The notes beneath the pieces are model-generated. The model saw only the letters and a program-made list of their open reading frames with translations. It was not told the origin of the DNA and made no database searches. A stretch of DNA of 24,470 nucleotides from NCBI GenBank assembly GCA_038527215.1, contig JBCBGC010000128.1, forward strand, positions 1 through 24,470. Direction: 5' to 3'. Origin of the DNA: JAWPMV01 sp038527215 (lineage in GTDB: Bacteria; Bacteroidota; Bacteroidia; J057). The translations under genes and the position numbers were made by a program. Shown one piece after another: positions 15,343-22,936 of this stretch. Numbering within the stretch: position 1 is the stretch's first letter; each line of letters begins with the position of its first letter.

Positions 15343-16543
15343 ATACCTGATAGAATCCATGCTGTGCAGCGCCCTGCTGTATGGTGGTTTTGTGGTCTGT
15401 TTTCGACGGGCTGGGAATTTTCGGGTCAGTCGCTGGCTCTTGCTGCTCTGCCTGCTGTTTGTGGTGCTGGTGCCATTAGTGGAGATAGCGCCAGCGCAGA
15501 GACTGGCGGAAGAAAGTAGCGAGCAAAGCCTGGTTGAGGCAACGGTTGGAACCCTTTCGGAGCTTTCTACCCAAACTGTGGAGGCCACTTCTGAGATGGT
15601 GACGGGTGCTTATGTTTCGCCTTTGATGGGATTGTATGGGCTGATCACGGCCTTTTTGCTGGGGCGCTTTGTCCTAAACCTGTATCCTTTGGTGTCGGGC
15701 AAGTTCGTCCGGGAGCGTACTGACTTTCAGGGCGTAAAAGTCGCGTTGATTGATCAGGCGGTAGGGCCTTTTAGCTTTTGGGATACCATCTATCTGAACC
15801 GGGCGGCCTATCATGCCGGGCAAATCGACGAGGCCCTCTTGCTCCACGAAATGGGCCATGTACGGCAGGGACATACGCTGGACATCCTGCTGGTGGAACT
15901 GATGCAGGTGTTTTATTGGTTCAATCCTTTTGTCTACCTCTTCAAAAAACGCATGCAGGCCAATCACGAATACCTGGCCGATGCCTATGCCCTGGAAGCG
16001 GGGGTGCCGGTGGCTGCCTATGCCGAGCAGTTGTTGCACTATACGGTGCGGGACCAAACCAGTGCCCTCGCCAGTGGATTTAATTATGCCTTAATCAAAA
16101 ATCGATTGCTTATGTTATCAACTCATGATCAACCGCGGCGGGGTTTGCTTCGCCTGACGGTATTTGCTTCCCTCATGCTGGGCTTGCTGCTGTTTACGGT
16201 AGGGACCCAAGCCAAAGGACTGACCCCCACCCCCGAGCTCGCCGCTTCGGATGGCTATTTTTATGGCGAACGACTCACCTGGTCCGGACCTGATCAAAAA
16301 GTCTACGTAAAGGGCAAAGTGGAAATCAAGGTGGGCGAAAATGACATAACCGGCAATGGCACTTTTTCTTTTTTGGGTAAAGTGGGCTTGCTGATAGTTG
16401 ACGGCAAAAGTTTTACGCCTGATACTACCCTGGATATCGCTGGAAAAAAATGTTCGGTTACCATTTTGTCGCCGACTAAGGCGCGCGAGAAATACGGTCA
16501 TGCAGGCCGATCCGGAGCCGTCGAAATCTTCACTTCTCAATAA
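15335..16543 (+). CDS. BlaR1/MecR1-like M56 metallopeptidase with TonB-plug-like C-terminus
   Basis: 402 residues from GTG 15335, which reads (M)IEYLIESMLCSALLYGG, the usual N-terminus of Bacteroidota M56 proteins; the longer upstream frame overlaps blaI too far. Transmembrane helices are at about 10-25, 33-49, 95-115 and 273-289. The zinc site is HEMGH (171-175) with the third ligand in NHEYLAD (Glu212), so the protease should be active. Unlike BlaR1 of staphylococci there is no penicillin-binding sensor domain. After the last helix (residues 290-402) comes a short external part ending ILSPTKAREKYGHAGRSGAV, a pattern shared with the plug region of TonB receptors and known in many Bacteroidota M56 proteins. 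It is expected to cut or inactivate BlaI. Ten bases separate it from the serine hydrolase. Confidence 0.9.
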   Translation: MIEYLIESMLCSALLYGGFVVCFRRAGNFRVSRWLLLLCLLFVVLVPLVEIAPAQRLAEESSEQSLVEATVGTLSELSTQTVEATSEMVTGAYVSPLMGLYGLITAFLLGRFVLNLYPLVSGKFVRERTDFQGVKVALIDQAVGPFSFWDTIYLNRAAYHAGQIDEALLLHEMGHVRQGHTLDILLVELMQVFYWFNPFVYLFKKRMQANHEYLADAYALEAGVPVAAYAEQLLHYTVRDQTSALASGFNYALIKNRLLMLSTHDQPRRGLLRLTVFASLMLGLLLFTVGTQAKGLTPTPELAASDGYFYGERLTWSGPDQKVYVKGKVEIKVGENDITGNGTFSFLGKVGLLIVDGKSFTPDTTLDIAGKKCSVTILSPTKAREKYGHAGRSGAVEIFTSQ

Positions 16544-16553
16544 ATCATCCTAC

Positions 16554-17927
16554 ATGAGAAAGCTATGGCTGGCGCTGTGTCTCAGTGCCTGGGGGAGCTG
16601 TCTGCCTGTGTTTGGGCAGGTGGGCTCCACGGAAAAAGATAGCCTGACGATAACAGGGCGCTTGGTGTGGCAGGAGACAGGCGTTACGGGCTTCCCGGAG
16701 GAACTGAAGATTACGCCAAAAGGAGCGTCTGAAGGGGCTTTTACTGCGCCAGTAGATTCCTTAGGTCGATTTGAGTTGTCCCTGGCGCGGGGGCAGTACC
16801 TCTTGCAGCCTTCGCTTTACTATCATTGGATGGGGGAGCAGTGGCTGAGGATTAACGAAAAAAAGGCACAGCTGGCACTTGATCTGCGGACGTCTTCGGA
16901 GCTGGAGGTAGTCCTGCCCTTAGATACCATTGGCTGGCCCAAGATGCCGGAAGGACCGGGCTTGTTTACCCGGAAGGAAGCCATAGATCCAGCCACGGTG
17001 GATGCTTTTATCCAAACCCGCATGGCCTTCTTCAAAATTCCAGGCGTGAGCCTCTGTCTGATCCAAGAGGGCGAGATCGTATACTGCCAAACCTATGGCA
17101 GCGTCCGCATGGGCGATAGCCGCAAAGTAACCGAGCAGTCTTTATTCGAGGCGGGTTCCATTACCAAGCTAGTCTTTGCCTTTGCAGCCATGCGCCTGTA
17201 TGAAAAAGGCCTACTCGACCTGGACAAACCCCTGGTGGACTATCAGCCTCATCCAGAAATAGACGATGAACGCTACAAGACGATGACCGCTCGACATGTG
17301 CTCTCCCATCAGTCCGGCATGGCCAACTGGCCCCGCAAGGACGAAGCAGGCAAGTTCAAACTCAAGTTTGCGCCCGGCACCCAATATGGCTATTCTGGCA
17401 AAGCCTATGAATACCTTAAAGAGGTGCTGGTCGGCATTACGGGCAAAAGCATCAATCGCATCCTCGAAGAAGAAGTGCTCACGCCCTTAGGCCTTACCGA
17501 CATGCATTTTCGGGGCGATGCGGCCATCGAGCAATACGGCGTACACGGCCACAAAAAAGGTGTGCCTACCGAGGTCTACCTGGCTCCTCGTCCCATGGTG
17601 GCCTACACCCTGCAAACCACCCATCAAGCCCTGGCCGCCTTTACCCTGGCCCTGATGCAGCACAAAGGCTTGAAACCCGCTACCTATGAGGAGATGTTTC
17701 GTCCGCATTCCCAGCGAGCCGACGGTACCCGCTGGGGCCTGGGCGTTCGCATCGAAGAAACTCCCGTCGGCCTGAGCTATGGGCATAGCGGCAGTACGGG
17801 CCGCGGCTTTATCAGCAATCTGGTGTACTATCCGGACTTGGAAGCGGGTTATGTCATTCTGACGAATAGCCAGATGGGGGGCTGGTTGTCGCTGCCGTTA
17901 TTGGGGGCGTGGTTGGTGGGGGAGTAG
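16554..17927 (+). CDS. Exported class C beta-lactamase-like serine hydrolase
   Basis: 457 residues from ATG 16554 (MRKLWLALCL); a longer frame from 16398 would run through the end of the M56 gene and is rejected. Signal peptide about 1-22 (ending VFGQ). Residues 28-125 form a beta-sandwich prodomain of carboxypeptidase-regulatory type. The catalytic domain has the S-x-x-K motif in EAGSITKLVF (Ser202, Lys205), Tyr280 in YGYSGKAYEYL where class C enzymes have Y-x-N (Gly replaces Asn), and HSG (His411) in SYGHSGSTGRGF in place of KTG. This pattern fits the broad serine hydrolase/beta-lactamase-related group (peptidases, esterases), so beta-lactamase activity is not assured. It is the third gene of the blaI operon and so its likely output. 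Its 3' end is 92% identical to the remnant at 20480-20683. Confidence 0.9.
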   Translation: MRKLWLALCLSAWGSCLPVFGQVGSTEKDSLTITGRLVWQETGVTGFPEELKITPKGASEGAFTAPVDSLGRFELSLARGQYLLQPSLYYHWMGEQWLRINEKKAQLALDLRTSSELEVVLPLDTIGWPKMPEGPGLFTRKEAIDPATVDAFIQTRMAFFKIPGVSLCLIQEGEIVYCQTYGSVRMGDSRKVTEQSLFEAGSITKLVFAFAAMRLYEKGLLDLDKPLVDYQPHPEIDDERYKTMTARHVLSHQSGMANWPRKDEAGKFKLKFAPGTQYGYSGKAYEYLKEVLVGITGKSINRILEEEVLTPLGLTDMHFRGDAAIEQYGVHGHKKGVPTEVYLAPRPMVAYTLQTTHQALAAFTLALMQHKGLKPATYEEMFRPHSQRADGTRWGLGVRIEETPVGLSYGHSGSTGRGFISNLVYYPDLEAGYVILTNSQMGGWLSLPLLGAWLVGE

Positions 17928-18118
17928 GCCCGAAGGGAAGGTTATTTTTCCGCTAATCTGGAACAGGGCAGGTATGCTTTGGCCTGGCAAAACCATGCAT
18001 GAATCCATTTCAGGCTCCCCTTTAAGCAGGCGCATAATTTTTCAGCTACAACATAGGGTCATTGGGCTACACATGCCTGCAGGTTTCCCCATAGTTTAGG
18101 TGAAAAATAAATTCAGAA

Positions 18119-18997
18119 ATGGAAAAAATCAGACTAGCTTTTCCCCTATGTATGTTTTTGATCCTGGGCCTCGCTGCTTGCGCAAATAATCCCGAGGTCA
18201 TAGAAGAGAATCCCGAGGACCCCGGGACCGACCTCAGTCCAGCACAAATGATCAGCGAGTTGACATCCTATGATGCTTCCAAGCATGAACCTTTGTCCAT
18301 AGAAGAGGATAAACTGAGGCTTAGAGCCATCGGTGAGGGGATCGGCTGGTTTTCCGACAGCAAAGGCCCTCTGCTGTATGAAGACCTGGAAGGAGATTTT
18401 ATGGTGGAAACGGAAGTGAAACTGAAGCGCTTAGATGGCGAAGCAGGACTGCCCGAGGCGCTCTACTCTTCTGCGGGTTTGTTGGTCAGAGACCCCAACT
18501 CCAGGTTTGGGGAGGAAAACTGGGTTATGTACAATGTAGGCTTTCAAAACAGCTTTTATGGCAACGAAATGAAAGTTACCCGTCCGCTAGGCAATGTGGC
18601 TCCCGAAGAAAACCTATTATATAATTTTGGCTTCCACTCCCTTTCTACCCTCATGCTGATTCCCCAGGAAAACGAGGGCTTTATTAAGTTGCGAATGGCC
18701 AGGATCGGGAATGAGATCCGGTGTTATTTTTATAACGGAGCAAACTGGGAGGAACAGAAACCCTCGGCGGATATGGAGGTGTTAGGGAATGGGGCACCCT
18801 TCCCCATCTCGCAATTTAATGAAAGCACATTCCGTCCGAATGAACTGGCGCTACCTAATAGCTTGCAGGTAGGGATCGTGGCAAATCCTGGCATGCATCC
18901 CACTGATTTTGACAATATCATCATTCGAGATGGCTTTGCGGTTTTTTCTTATTACAAAAGTCAGCCCATCAACAGTTTTGAAGAGGCCCTGCAATAA
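18119..18997 (+). CDS. Lipoprotein with a DUF1349/concanavalin A-like domain
   Basis: 292 residues. Lipoprotein signal with lipobox LAAC (Cys21), then an acidic linker (ENPEDPGTD). The remainder (about 60-280) is a beta-sandwich of the DUF1349/glucanase-like group: LRLRAIGEGIGWFSDSKGPL, GDFMVETEVKLKRLDGEAG, YSSAGLLVRDPNS, ENWVMYNVGFQN, KLRMARIGNEIRCYFYNGAN, and SLQVGIVANPGM near the end. The order YSSAGLLVRD...W...G...R.GN...Y is typical of this fold, which often binds or cuts carbohydrate. No catalytic pair can be assigned. It would be anchored to a membrane, probably the outer membrane, facing outside. Monocistronic. Confidence 0.8.
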   Translation: MEKIRLAFPLCMFLILGLAACANNPEVIEENPEDPGTDLSPAQMISELTSYDASKHEPLSIEEDKLRLRAIGEGIGWFSDSKGPLLYEDLEGDFMVETEVKLKRLDGEAGLPEALYSSAGLLVRDPNSRFGEENWVMYNVGFQNSFYGNEMKVTRPLGNVAPEENLLYNFGFHSLSTLMLIPQENEGFIKLRMARIGNEIRCYFYNGANWEEQKPSADMEVLGNGAPFPISQFNESTFRPNELALPNSLQVGIVANPGMHPTDFDNIIIRDGFAVFSYYKSQPINSFEEALQ

Positions 18998-19004
18998 AAG
19001 CCTA

Positions 19005-19056
19005 AGCGCCTGTTTCGACATTTTTCCCCGCTCAAGCTCAAGATTTAAACAGGCTC
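19005..19056. repeat. 52-bp repeat with inverted ends, left copy
   Basis: Begins AGCGCCTGTTT and ends AAACAGGCTC, so its own ends can pair (GCCTGTTT with AAACAGGC). It matches the right copy (19280-19331) at 47 of 52 bases in the same orientation. It starts eight bases after the lipoprotein stop. Confidence 0.8.
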
Positions 19057-19180
19057 AAAAGAAAAAGATAAGGAGTAGGTTACCTTAATCACCCTTGTTC
19101 GGAGATTTCCCCGAAGGATTCCCAAATATCCGGACAAGCTCTTTCCGTAAGGCTGGCTCATTAGTCCATTTTTGGGGGAT

Positions 19181-19249
19181 GAAGACAAAGACGCTAAGCA
19201 TTGGTTGATAATGTGTATATTATCATCTGTGGCTTACTCTTTTGTCTTC
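19181..19249. repeat. Long imperfect hairpin between the 52-bp repeats
   Basis: GAAGACAAA (19181-19189) pairs with TTTGTCTTC (19241-19249). Inward, TAAGC pairs with GCTTA, and TGATAAT with ATTATCA, enclosing the loop GTGTAT. The 69-base unit folds end to end with two internal mismatched bulges. CTCAAAAG (19054-19061) and CTTTTGAG (19259-19266) form an outer inverted pair around it. No ORF is seen; it could be an untranslated RNA or a MITE-like element. Confidence 0.6.
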
Positions 19250-19279
19250 AAGTCAGGACTTTTGAGACAGCCTTTTATT

Positions 19280-19331
19280 AGCGCCTGTTTCAACATTATT
19301 CCCCACTAAAGCTCAACATTTAAACAGGCTC
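19280..19331. repeat. 52-bp repeat with inverted ends, right copy
   Basis: Five differences from the left copy at 19005-19056. It ends 15 bases before the start of the AraC gene and so lies in its leader or promoter. The arms GCCTGTTT and AAACAGGC are conserved exactly. Confidence 0.8.
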
Positions 19332-19346
19332 TTAGCTTGGTAGCGC

Positions 19347-20264
19347 ATGCAAGAGATTCCCATTATAAGCATCAAGAGCATTTCACAATTACACGAGGCC
19401 AGCGGATTTTCGAAGCCCAAGCACCCGCTGATCAGCATCGTTGACTTAGATGAAATCCAACATTCGTCGGAAGAAGATCCTTACCTAAGGTTTAGTTTTG
19501 ATTTTTATTCGATCTCGGTAAAAAAGGGGTTACAGGATAAAATCCAGTACGGGCATCAGTATTACGACTTTGATGAAGGGGTCATGGCCCTGATCAAGCC
19601 GCATCAAGTGGTGAAAATGAAGGCCAGCAGTATCACCAATGTATCTGGCTGGATGTTACTCGTTCATCCGGATTTCCTGGCAGGCTACCCCCTGGCCGAA
19701 AAAATACATGATTATGGCTTCTTCTCTTATGATGCCCATGAAGCCTTACACCTGTCTGACAGTGAAGAACAAACCATCTTGCAGCATTTGCAGCAAATCA
19801 AAGAGGAGTACGATAAGCTGATTGACGCCTTTAGTCAGGATGTCATGATCTCCCAATTAGAGGTATTGCTCAATTATACGCACCGCTTTTATAGCCGGCA
19901 GTTCTTAACCAGAAAAAAGGTTAATCATAGCCTCATCACTCAACTGGACAAGCTCCTCAACGCATATTTCGCCACAAATCAGGCCATAGAACAAGGCTTT
20001 CCTTCGCCTGGCATGTTGAGCCAGGAACTAGCAGTTTCCCGCAGCTACCTCAACGATCTGTTGAAATCCGTCTCCGGCAAAACCACCCAGCAATACATCC
20101 AGCAAGCGGTCATCGAAGAAGCCAAAATACGGCTGCTAAACGGAAATAGCTCCATTTCCGAAATCGCCTATGCCCTGGGCTTTCAGCACTCCCAATCCTT
20201 TAGCCGCTTTTTCAAAAAGCACACCGAGCTAACGCCTTTGGGGTATCGGAATGGGGTTGGTTAG
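19347..20264 (+). CDS. AraC-family transcriptional regulator (second in window)
   Basis: 305 residues. The N-terminal ~200 residues are a cupin-like sensing region of the same type as the regulator at 3844 (KHPLISIVDLDEIQ, YQYYDFDEGVMALIKPHQ-type strands, WMLLVHPDFLAGYPL). The C-terminal ~95 residues carry two helix-turn-helix units: SQELAVSRSYLNDLLKSVSG and ISEIAYALGFQHSQSFSRFF, followed by KKHTELTPLGYR. Complete and likely functional; ligand unknown. The upstream 52-bp repeat touches its start region. The downstream remnant of a serine hydrolase is on the same strand but not an obvious target; the lipoprotein upstream is a possible one. Confidence 0.92.
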   Translation: MQEIPIISIKSISQLHEASGFSKPKHPLISIVDLDEIQHSSEEDPYLRFSFDFYSISVKKGLQDKIQYGHQYYDFDEGVMALIKPHQVVKMKASSITNVSGWMLLVHPDFLAGYPLAEKIHDYGFFSYDAHEALHLSDSEEQTILQHLQQIKEEYDKLIDAFSQDVMISQLEVLLNYTHRFYSRQFLTRKKVNHSLITQLDKLLNAYFATNQAIEQGFPSPGMLSQELAVSRSYLNDLLKSVSGKTTQQYIQQAVIEEAKIRLLNGNSSISEIAYALGFQHSQSFSRFFKKHTELTPLGYRNGVG

Positions 20265-20287
20265 GGGGGATACTACTCCCTTCTTAA

Positions 20288-20683
20288 AAGGGCTATGTAG
20301 AAGCCGCCCTTATCGGTCTGCCTGCCAATCTGTCCACCCTGGCTCAAGCCGCTTGGAAAGTGGAGGCGATGGTAGGGACGATTTTGCAGACGCTGGAAAT
20401 GGCGGTGGGGGAAGTGATGGGCTAGCCTCTGGAGACAGCTAGGCTAGAACAGCTTTGGAAGTGGAGTGAAGGCTTCAATGGCACTCGATGTGGCCTGGGC
20501 GTCCGCATAGAAGAAACCCCCTTGGGCCTCAGCTATGGGCATAGCGGCAGTACGGGCCGCGGCTTTATCAGCAATCTGGTGTATTATCCGGAGTTGGAAG
20601 CGGGCTATGTCATTCTGACGAATAGCCAGATGGGGAGCTGGTTGTCGCTGCCGTTGTTGGAGGCGTGGTTGGTGGGGGAGTAG
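20288..20683 (+). pseudogene. 3' remnant of a second serine hydrolase gene
   Basis: The last 204 bases (20480-20683) match the end of the serine hydrolase gene (17724-17927) with 16 differences, including a 53-base identical block. They encode GLGVRIEETPLGLSYGHSGS through AWLVGE and the same TAG stop. Most changes are synonymous, so it was once a working paralogue. Upstream, the same frame runs back to 20288 but is broken by TAG at 20423-20425, and the residues there (ALIGLPANLSTLAQAAWKVE) do not match the intact copy. The SxxK and Tyr motifs are absent, so it cannot make an active enzyme. Confidence 0.85.
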
Positions 20684-20816
20684 GGGATTGAGGCGGACCT
20701 ATTGGAATCGGTGAGGGAGGGAAGGTTTGAGGAGGATTGGTTTTTTTTGATGCACACCAGAGGATACTGAACACAAGTAATATGAAATTACTATTTAGTT
20801 AGGGAATTTATCAATT

Positions 20817-21203
20817 TTACTGTTCGATTTTATCTTTTACATAGGCGAAGGACTGAGGAGGGTTTAAATTGAAGTCTGACTTGAGACATTTAGGTTGGGA
20901 GTACTTTATTTTATTCTTTACTTGGATCGCGAATCCTTTTTCTTTATCGGAGAAGTATTTATAAAAATATTCTTCTGAGATTCCTGAATAATCCTTTGTT
21001 TTATCCCATAAAGAACTTAACTCTTCATTATGGATTTCTTCTATTTCAAACTCTCCAATTACCTTCTGGACGGGAGATGATGCGTAAACTATTATTGATT
21101 TTACGTTCTCATTCTTGAATATAGATCTTCTAAACTCAAATTTTTTTGAGCCTTCAAATATCTTATCCGCAAAAATAGGTTTTATTGATAGGACTACTTT
21201 CAT
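20817..21203 (-). CDS. ASCH-domain protein
   Basis: 128 residues, one ASCH domain filling the chain. The opening LSIKPIFADKIFEGSKKFEFRR carries the family's G-x-K-x-x-E-x-R signature (G18 to R25). It is followed by VKSIIVYASSPVQKVIGEFEIEEI, the core beta strands of the PUA-like fold. ASCH proteins bind RNA or modified nucleosides; E. coli YqfB, a family member, is an N4-acetylcytidine amidohydrolase. The start lies nine bases after the stop of the PIN-GNAT fusion gene, so the two form one operon, both clearly AT-rich. Role: unknown, likely a nucleic-acid or nucleotide partner of the fusion protein. Confidence 0.85.
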   Translation of the reverse strand: MKVVLSIKPIFADKIFEGSKKFEFRRSIFKNENVKSIIVYASSPVQKVIGEFEIEEIHNEELSSLWDKTKDYSGISEEYFYKYFSDKEKGFAIQVKNKIKYSQPKCLKSDFNLNPPQSFAYVKDKIEQ

Positions 21204-21212
21204 AATGCTAAC

Positions 21213-22733
21213 TTACCTTGTTTTATAAGCAAATCTAACCAATTTTTCTAATTGGTCCTTGCTAATTTCCATAAATCCTCTCGGCATATTCATGATATCG
21301 GGAATTACTCCAATTCTGTTTAGGTCATTAAGAGTGGGTTTTGGCGTTGGGAAAGAATGGGCAAATAAAAATTTGATGAGGAAGGGTCTTTGATTAGGAT
21401 ATTTTTCCCACCAATCTTTTCTTAATTCCTCTTTTTTTATGAAAGTTCGTCTGTTACAAGCCCTGAAAAATTCTTCAAAATTTGCAAAACTTGTCAATAC
21501 TTCCTCAACGATACAAATAGAAGTAACTGTACTCGTATATCTTTTAGGTGTCTCCTCTCCTATTCTATAAATAACAATTACATCCCCTGGATTTAACTTT
21601 CTGTCCCTTGAATGAGAAATGTAAACTTTGCCAATCCTATTCCTGTGGGGTTTATTTTCCACATATTTTGATTTGTCTTCTCTGGTGTTAATGCTATCTG
21701 GGAAAAGTTCCGTGTGATACTGTGGTTCAATTTTTACTATGTATTTCTTAGTATCCCAAGAAAAGTATGGGAATGAAAACTTTGGATTTTTAGTGTTTGC
21801 TGGTAGATTTTTTCCAAAAGGTCTTGTCAATACAATTTCTTTTCCATTTGTTGTCTTTTTTATTCCATGTTCAACGAATCCCCATTCTTTGAGCATTTCG
21901 ATAAGTTGCTCTTGTTCAGGGCGGTATTTGAATATAGTAACATAAATCTCTGAAACTTTAAACCTCATTGCATTATCGAATACAATTTTTAGGAATCTCT
22001 CACCAATTTTGTAACCATTACCTATTACTTTTAAAGTGCCTATCTTTAATCTTTTTTTTGTTTTAAAAGGTGGGAAAATATCAGAATAGTTTTCACCTTT
22101 CGATTCGACTTTTATATACAGGAATGCTGTTAGCTTGTTCTCGCTGTTGCATATATAGCATGGGTCATTTGATTTCTTCTTAAACCACTTGTCAAACTCC
22201 TTGTAGTCCTCTCTAAAGCTGTTGAAAAATGGATCGTTTAGATTGACTGTACCGAAGTCTACCTTCTTGACAGCAAGGATATCATAATCAACTAGTTCTG
22301 GATTTTCAGATATTACTTTCTCAAGAAACCTCTGAATGGTAAATACTTTGTCATCTATTCCCAGTATTTTTGCCTTAGATCTAATCTTTTTATCTTCAGA
22401 TATTAAAATATCAACCATTCCTTCATAGACCTCGTTAAGTAGGCTCGTATCATTTACATCATTTAGACTTAGGTCGAGATCATCACTTAGTCTTTGGACT
22501 TTTTGTGAAAAAATGGATGGATATTTTAGATGGTTGTAACTTTCTAATTTTATTAGAAATGTTTTGACAACATCTGAATCTTTATGTTTTTTGATTTCCT
22601 CAATTGTGATAGGATGGATATATTTTTCGTATCTCAGTTTATCTACCCAATGAAATAGCTGGCCTATATCAAGATTAATTATTCTGCCAGATTCTCTATG
22701 GATGATAATGTTGGTATCTAATAGAACTTTCAT
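21213..22733 (-). CDS. PIN-GNAT-PUA/ASCH-like three-domain fusion protein
   Basis: 506 residues, no signal or membrane segments. Residues 1-135 are a PIN ribonuclease domain: LLDTNIII with Asp6, ITIEEIKKH with Glu45/Glu46, NDTSLLNE with Asp95 and MVDILISEDKKI with Asp108 and Asp114, so the metal site looks intact. Residues 190-305 are a GNAT acetyltransferase: PCYIC (Cys192, Cys195), LKIGTLKVIGNGYKIGERFL with the acetyl-CoA loop VIGNGYKIGE, then MLKEWGFVEHG. Residues 365-480 look like a PUA/EVE/ASCH fold: KVYISHSRDRKLNPGDVIVI, RYTSTVTSICIVEEV and FEEFFRACNRRTFIKKEEL. The combination suggests cleavage and acetylation of RNA or a nucleotide, with the last domain for recognition. Operon with the ASCH gene. 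Very AT-rich against neighbours, hence probably acquired. Confidence 0.8.
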   Translation of the reverse strand: MKVLLDTNIIIHRESGRIINLDIGQLFHWVDKLRYEKYIHPITIEEIKKHKDSDVVKTFLIKLESYNHLKYPSIFSQKVQRLSDDLDLSLNDVNDTSLLNEVYEGMVDILISEDKKIRSKAKILGIDDKVFTIQRFLEKVISENPELVDYDILAVKKVDFGTVNLNDPFFNSFREDYKEFDKWFKKKSNDPCYICNSENKLTAFLYIKVESKGENYSDIFPPFKTKKRLKIGTLKVIGNGYKIGERFLKIVFDNAMRFKVSEIYVTIFKYRPEQEQLIEMLKEWGFVEHGIKKTTNGKEIVLTRPFGKNLPANTKNPKFSFPYFSWDTKKYIVKIEPQYHTELFPDSINTREDKSKYVENKPHRNRIGKVYISHSRDRKLNPGDVIVIYRIGEETPKRYTSTVTSICIVEEVLTSFANFEEFFRACNRRTFIKKEELRKDWWEKYPNQRPFLIKFLFAHSFPTPKPTLNDLNRIGVIPDIMNMPRGFMEISKDQLEKLVRFAYKTR

Positions 22734-22871
22734 TAGTAAATTTCTGAATTAATGGTATTGCAAATTCACAGACTTTAGCTATTACGAAGATTGAAATTGA
22801 TTTTTTTAATGGATAGTTCGATGGTCTAATATATCATTTCTATCTCAAATCACAACCCTTAGCACCCCCAC

Positions 22872-22900
22872 AAAAAAAAGCGGCAACTCCCGTTGCCGCT
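22872..22900 (-). terminator. Rho-independent terminator of the downstream-cut serine hydrolase
   Basis: Read on the minus strand: AGCGGCAAC, loop GGGA, GTTGCCGCT, then a run of T. The 9-bp stem is at 22879-22887 and 22892-22900, and the A-run at 22872-22879 is the T-run of the minus strand. It lies 37 bases after the stop of the serine hydrolase at 22937. Confidence 0.92.
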
Positions 22901-22936
22901 CCTGCATACATCTTATAAAGAGAAAAGTCCGAATAA

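Noticed and set aside
16398..16553. Longer start of the serine hydrolase
   Set aside because: It overlaps the end of the M56 gene in another frame. The ATG at 16554 begins a normal signal peptide ten bases after the M56 stop.
20817..22733. Restriction-modification or BREX-type system
   Set aside because: No methyltransferase, helicase or AAA+ protein is visible; only PIN, GNAT and PUA/ASCH-like folds are.
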